Below, one piece after another: positions 60,399 to 64,000 of a DNA stretch of 64,000 nt. The translations under genes were made by a program, and so were the position numbers. Position 1 is the stretch's first letter. The number at the start of each line of letters is the position of its first letter. The notes under the pieces are model-generated. The model saw nothing but the letters and a program-made list of their open reading frames with translations. It was not told where the DNA came from and did not search any database. The DNA is from Pelobates cultripes (lineage: Eukaryota > Chordata > Amphibia > Anura > Pelobatidae), in NCBI GenBank assembly GCA_933207985.1, contig OW240913.1:263429112-263493111 (forward strand). Direction: 5' to 3'.

Positions 60399-60991
60399 TT
60401 AAAGGGACACTATAGGGTCAGGAACACAATCATGTATTTCTGACCCAATTATGTTAAAACCACCATCTAGCCCCCCCTGGCCCCCTCTTGCCCCCCTAAA
60501 TATAGTAAAATCTTACTTGTATTCAAGTCTGCAGCTGCTGGCTCTGCCTCTGAACTGACTCTGTCCGCTGATATAATCAGAAGTGGTGGTCTGAGAAAAT
60601 TACAATACTTCCCCATAGGATTGGCTGAGACTGTCAACTAGGCAGATCAGGGGCAGAGCCAGCACAGGTGAAACATAGCCCTGGCCAATCTATATGAGGA
60701 GATGCCGATTGACCAGGGCTATGTTTCACCTGTGCTGGCTCTGCCACTGGCCAATAGGCATCTCCTCATAAAGATAAATTGAATCAATGCATCTCTATGA
60801 GGAAAGTTCAGTGTCTGCATGCAGAGTACTGCCCCAAGAAGCACCTCTAACAGCCATCTATGGAGTGGCCAGTGGAGTTATTTTCTCTGAAGAGACCGTG
60901 TTTACTGCAAAAAGCCTGAAGGGAATGATTCTACGTACCAGAACAAATACAATAAGCTGTAGTTGTTCTGGTGACTATAGTGTCCCTTTAA
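60399..60991. mobile_element. MITE, 593 bp, TTAAAGGGACACTATAG ends
   Basis: TTAAAGGGACACTATAGGGTC at 60399 pairs with GTGACTATAGTGTCCCTTTAA ending at 60991. An inner ~40-bp inverted pair (GGCAGAGCCAGCACAGGTGA at about 60652 and TCACCTGTGCTGGCTCTGCC ending near 60746) forms a second stem. Non-coding. Confidence 0.88.
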
Positions 60992-61409
60992 GTTTGGAAG
61001 CTTAAGAGGGATGGATGGGAACAAAACTTGTGTGGACTGGCTGACAATAAAATTAGTTTAGGTAATGCAGAATTTGGTCTCTCTGACACTGTGGCATGTA
61101 CCCTTTCTTCTACACTCACTACATACACCTTTTCTCTGTCCCAGACTATATATCAGGAACTTCGCCTGCTAGTGAGAAGGTAAGGAGACAAGTGGACATG
61201 TGAGTGCTAGGGGACAGTCCTTAGAAAGCTAGGAGTAGGTGCATCACTTGATGCATTTATGTCAAGCTTAGGGTTCTGCCTGCATAGTATGCCCTTAGTT
61301 GGACAGCCTGCATGGTTGGCAGGCAGCCTGGCATGCATCATGCCAGGCCGGCCTTCCAATTCTTTGGACAAACATGCCCCCTTTATGGGGATGTTCACCC
61401 CTTTTGGCA
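60992..61409. other. No recognisable feature
   Basis: Nothing recognised; short chance ORFs only. Confidence 0.4.
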
Positions 61410-61766
61410 GGTCTGGTCATGTGATTCGCGACAGTGGCACACCCTTTTACCCTGACCATTGACTTCCTGCTTCAATAGATACTGCTGTTAGGGGGTATGG
61501 ATTTACTTGAAAGATGAAACAACACCAAGGTCTGGTCATGTGATTCGCGACAGTGGCACACCCTTTTACCCTGGCCATTGACTTCCTGCTTCACTGGACA
61601 CTGCTGTTAGGGGGTATGGATTTACTTGAAAGATGAAACAACACCAAGGTCTGGTCATGTGATTCGCGACAGTGGCACACCCTTTTACCCTGGCCATTGA
61701 CTTCCTGCTTCACTGGACACTGCTGTTAGGGGGTATGGATTTACTTGAAAGATGAAACAACACCAT
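61410..61766 (+). repeat. 119-bp tandem repeat, three copies
   Basis: Units start GGTCTGGTCATGTGATTCGC at 61410, 61529 and 61648. Copies 2 and 3 are essentially identical; copy 1 differs at a few bases (TGACCATTG, CAATAGATA). Confidence 0.95.
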
Positions 61767-63104
61767 CTCCATCAGATACATGACGTGAGATGTATGTGTT
61801 AAATAAATCATGACACCGTGCAATATGTCACGTGTTGTTGTTCATCTGAGGTTGTATTTACCTAATTTTATGACGTGCTAAGAAACAGATGATTGTTATG
61901 TCCTGATATGTAAAACCATAGAATTCAATGAGGGTGTACTTTATTTTTCTCATGACTGTATTTATCCCATATATATATTTATATGAGGGGGTGCATTGAT
62001 TAAATTGGCATTGGGGCAGCAAAGATGACCCTGTGAGCAGTAACTTGCAAAAAATATTTTAAAACTATGGATTTTATAAGAAATGCTATACAGGACCGAC
62101 TTTTTGGTGCCTTATGGTTTATAAATTCCAGAGGCGAACCACCCAGATATTCAGGATGCTGGCAGCACGTTCATCATATTTGTGTGAGAACCACATGATT
62201 ATAGCAATTAAAACATCAAGACCCATTATGTGTGCATATAGTTAGTTGAGTTTGTGCTGGAATTTGGTTTCATGTTCTTTTGCCCTCAGCCTAACTAAAA
62301 TATGCTATTGTAAGCAAAACAAATTGCCAGTCCAGAAAGTCAAACTCTTTTTTAAAAAAAATAAAAGAATGAAAAACTTTCTGTTATGTGTCACAATATG
62401 ATTAATGACTCAGGCTAAACAAATTTTTTTTAGTTTTCCACAAAAGAAGGATTTCCTCCAAACAGTGAACAAAAAAAACAACAAAAAAACCTACTTAAAA
62501 TAACTTTTAAGAACTGTAATTGGTAAAATAGTCTCACACTAGGATGAATGACACAATGCCTACCAACATAAGTGTCCATCTACTATCTCCCACTCAAAGT
62601 TTTTTCCAGTACTCCTGGCTGTACTGGCTGCTAGATACAACATAGAGCTAAAGCTTGTGTCACAAAAGAATCAATGACCCAGGCTATCTACTACTCCAAC
62701 ACACTATTTTACTGCTAGCCTGTCTCCCTAAATAGCTTAAGTCTTTGTGTCTAGAAGATTCCAACTTGGGAGTATAGTTATTTGATTACTCTTCATTTTT
62801 CCTTTTCTCCATTCCACCTCCTTTCTAGAGCCTGGAACAACACTCCAAGTCAAAAATGAGCATTAGGGCTCATGCAAGTAACTTCCCCCAAGATTCTGGT
62901 TTGTGGCAGATTCACCCAAATGGCCCAAATTTCAATTTGGTCTTAAAACAATCCCTAAGTCTACTCTTCATCACAGTAGTGCTGTGAAACTGGAGCTCTC
63001 AATCCCTTGAATGCTAGTAGCCAAAGTGGCAATTAGTTCCTGCCACCTTGCGGGCACTCCCCTGGGAGTTAGCCATTCATGATGGTTATACATCAGCAAA
63101 ATAT
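61767..63104. other. No recognisable feature
   Basis: AT-rich DNA; nothing recognised. Confidence 0.4.
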
Positions 63105-63185
63105 GGAAAATTAAATTACATACTTACCTAGTAATTTTCTTTTCCTGACTATTTATCATGGCAGCATCACTTATGGGTAGCTCTG
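63105..63185. repeat. DIRS end repeat
   Basis: Contains TTAAATTACATACTTACCTA and CATGGCAGCATCACTTATGG. The first part is inverted at 63308-63370, the second repeated directly at 63388-63408. Confidence 0.85.
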
Positions 63186-63300
63186 TCCCTAACTAGATCA
63201 GGACAGGATAATCTAATAAAAAAGAGAGAGAAAGAGACTGGAGGCATAAAAGGTCCCTCCTCCTTCCATGCCTCAGTCAAGTCCAAAAGAAAGAAGGGAG

Positions 63301-63420
63301 GGTGACTGATGATGCCATGATAAATAGCCAGGAAAAGAAAATTACTAGGTAAGTATGTAATTTAATTTTCTGTATTCCTGGCAACTCATGGCAGCATCAC
63401 TTATGGGTAATACCCAAGCA
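63301..63420. repeat. DIRS internal complementary region
   Basis: 63308-63370 is the reverse complement of 63105-63172 (GCCATGATAAATAGCCAGGA, TTACTAGGTAAGTATGTAAT). The next part, TTCTGTATTCCTGGCAACTC, should match the reverse complement of the unseen other end. Confidence 0.8.
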
Positions 63421-63481
63421 AAAACAAATGAAAGGGAGGAAAAACACAAAAACTCAGATTGCTGCAAAAGGAATTCCAATT

Positions 63482-64000
63482 TTATATATGCACTTCAACA
63501 GCTGATAAGACACCTCTCCCAAAAGAAGTAGTCGTAGAATGAAGGTCCAGTTTGTAGTGCTTAATAAAGGTAGTAGGAGAGGACCAAGTAGCTGCTCTGC
63601 AGATGTCATCCGGAGGAACCTCTGCCCAATTAGCCCAAAATGTAGCCAGGGATCTGGTGGGGTGAGCTCTGATCTTGGCTGGAGGAGTCAGATTGTTCCA
63701 CAGGTAGGAGTGTGTTATGACAGAAGCTATCCATCTCCATAAGGTAGAGGAAGAGGCCGCTTCTCCCTTATGAAGGCCAGAAGGAAGGACAAATAATTTT
63801 TTGTTTTTTCCGAAGTCAGAAGTAACAGATAGGTACTTGATCAAAAGTTTGCTCACATTAAGTTCATGGTATCGCTCTTCCTCGGGAGAAGATGGGGAGG
63901 AACAGAAGGAAGGGGAATCACTTCCTGGAGCAGGTGAAACCTGGATACGACTTTTGAAAGGAAGTCTTCACTAGGTCTTAGGATCACTCTATCATGAAAG
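63482..64000 (-). pseudogene. DIRS tyrosine recombinase, partial with frameshift
   Basis: Enzyme that inserts the circular DIRS DNA through a covalent tyrosine link. The minus strand reads PSEDFLSKVVSRFHLLQEV (upstream frame, ~63905-63975), shifts frame near 63905, and continues ELNVSKLLIKYL and LWRWIASVITHSYLWN. Next come RAHPTRSLATFWANWAEVP (the His-x-x-Arg catalytic box), AATWSSPTTFIKHYKLD (with the likely nucleophile Tyr) and a stop at 63482. The last ~125 residues are intact. The N-terminal half is outside the window. The frameshift probably inactivates this copy. Confidence 0.88.

Larger units (their letters stand above)
63105..64000 (-). mobile_element. DIRS1-like element, 3' part, continues past window end
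   Basis: From left to right: an end repeat (63105-63185), an internal complementary region (63301-63420), and the C-terminal part of a tyrosine recombinase on the minus strand. Gag, RT and RNase H would lie beyond 64000. The layout parallels that of the element at 40.67 kb. Confidence 0.88.

Overview
This window looks like repeat-dense, gene-poor vertebrate DNA, most probably from a frog or toad (inference). The reasons are the mix of element types seen together: DIRS1-like tyrosine-recombinase elements, CR1/Rex1, L2 and L1 LINEs, a Penelope-like relic, Tc1/mariner elements with long terminal repeats, and several families of short inverted-repeat elements that begin TTAAAGGGACACT or TTAACCCCTTAAGG. 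No host protein-coding gene can be supported. One weak candidate exon (57554-57767) is the only possible exception. No rRNA, tRNA or CRISPR array was found.

Layout. 1-5.6 kb: tandem and CpG-rich repeats and a CR1 3' tail. 5.67-7.26 kb: a complete-ended but dead Tc1 element. 7.4-12.8 kb: short inverted-repeat elements, two long palindromes, a split 121-bp direct repeat and a hAT-type MITE. 12.96-14.88 kb: an LTR-like stretch followed by a solo LTR related to the full element at 42.5-46.4 kb. 18.4-24.1 kb: a CR1 copy split by an L1-like insertion with a target-site duplication, then two L1 fragments lying head to head. 25.9-32.2 kb: a CR1 tail, a Penelope-like RT relic, MITEs and an L2-type LINE on the minus strand. 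33.0-36.2 kb: an element carrying five ~375-400 bp tandem units. 37.8-38.4 kb: a MITE.

40.67-53.73 kb is the most structured part. It is a nest of insertions inside what I interpret as a non-coding DIRS-type element of about 5.7 kb. Its evidence is a pair of inverted end repeats and an internal block that is the reverse complement of the two ends joined together. Inside it sit (a) a complete LTR retrotransposon (42538-46425) with 5-bp target duplications, primer site, polypurine tract and one intact 531-aa ORF of unknown family but no protease, RT or integrase, and (b) a foldback element with GTATATACTCG-type ends (49997-53489) that itself holds CA/TG microsatellites in opposite orientations and a 5'-truncated L2 LINE with a nearly open RT. 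Between them (47.5-49.04 kb) three families of short spaced motifs follow one another.

53.7-64 kb: further Tc1 relics, MITEs, a minisatellite that switches strand four times, a 119-bp triplicate, and at the window end the 3' part of a second, coding DIRS element on the minus strand whose recombinase gene runs out of the window.
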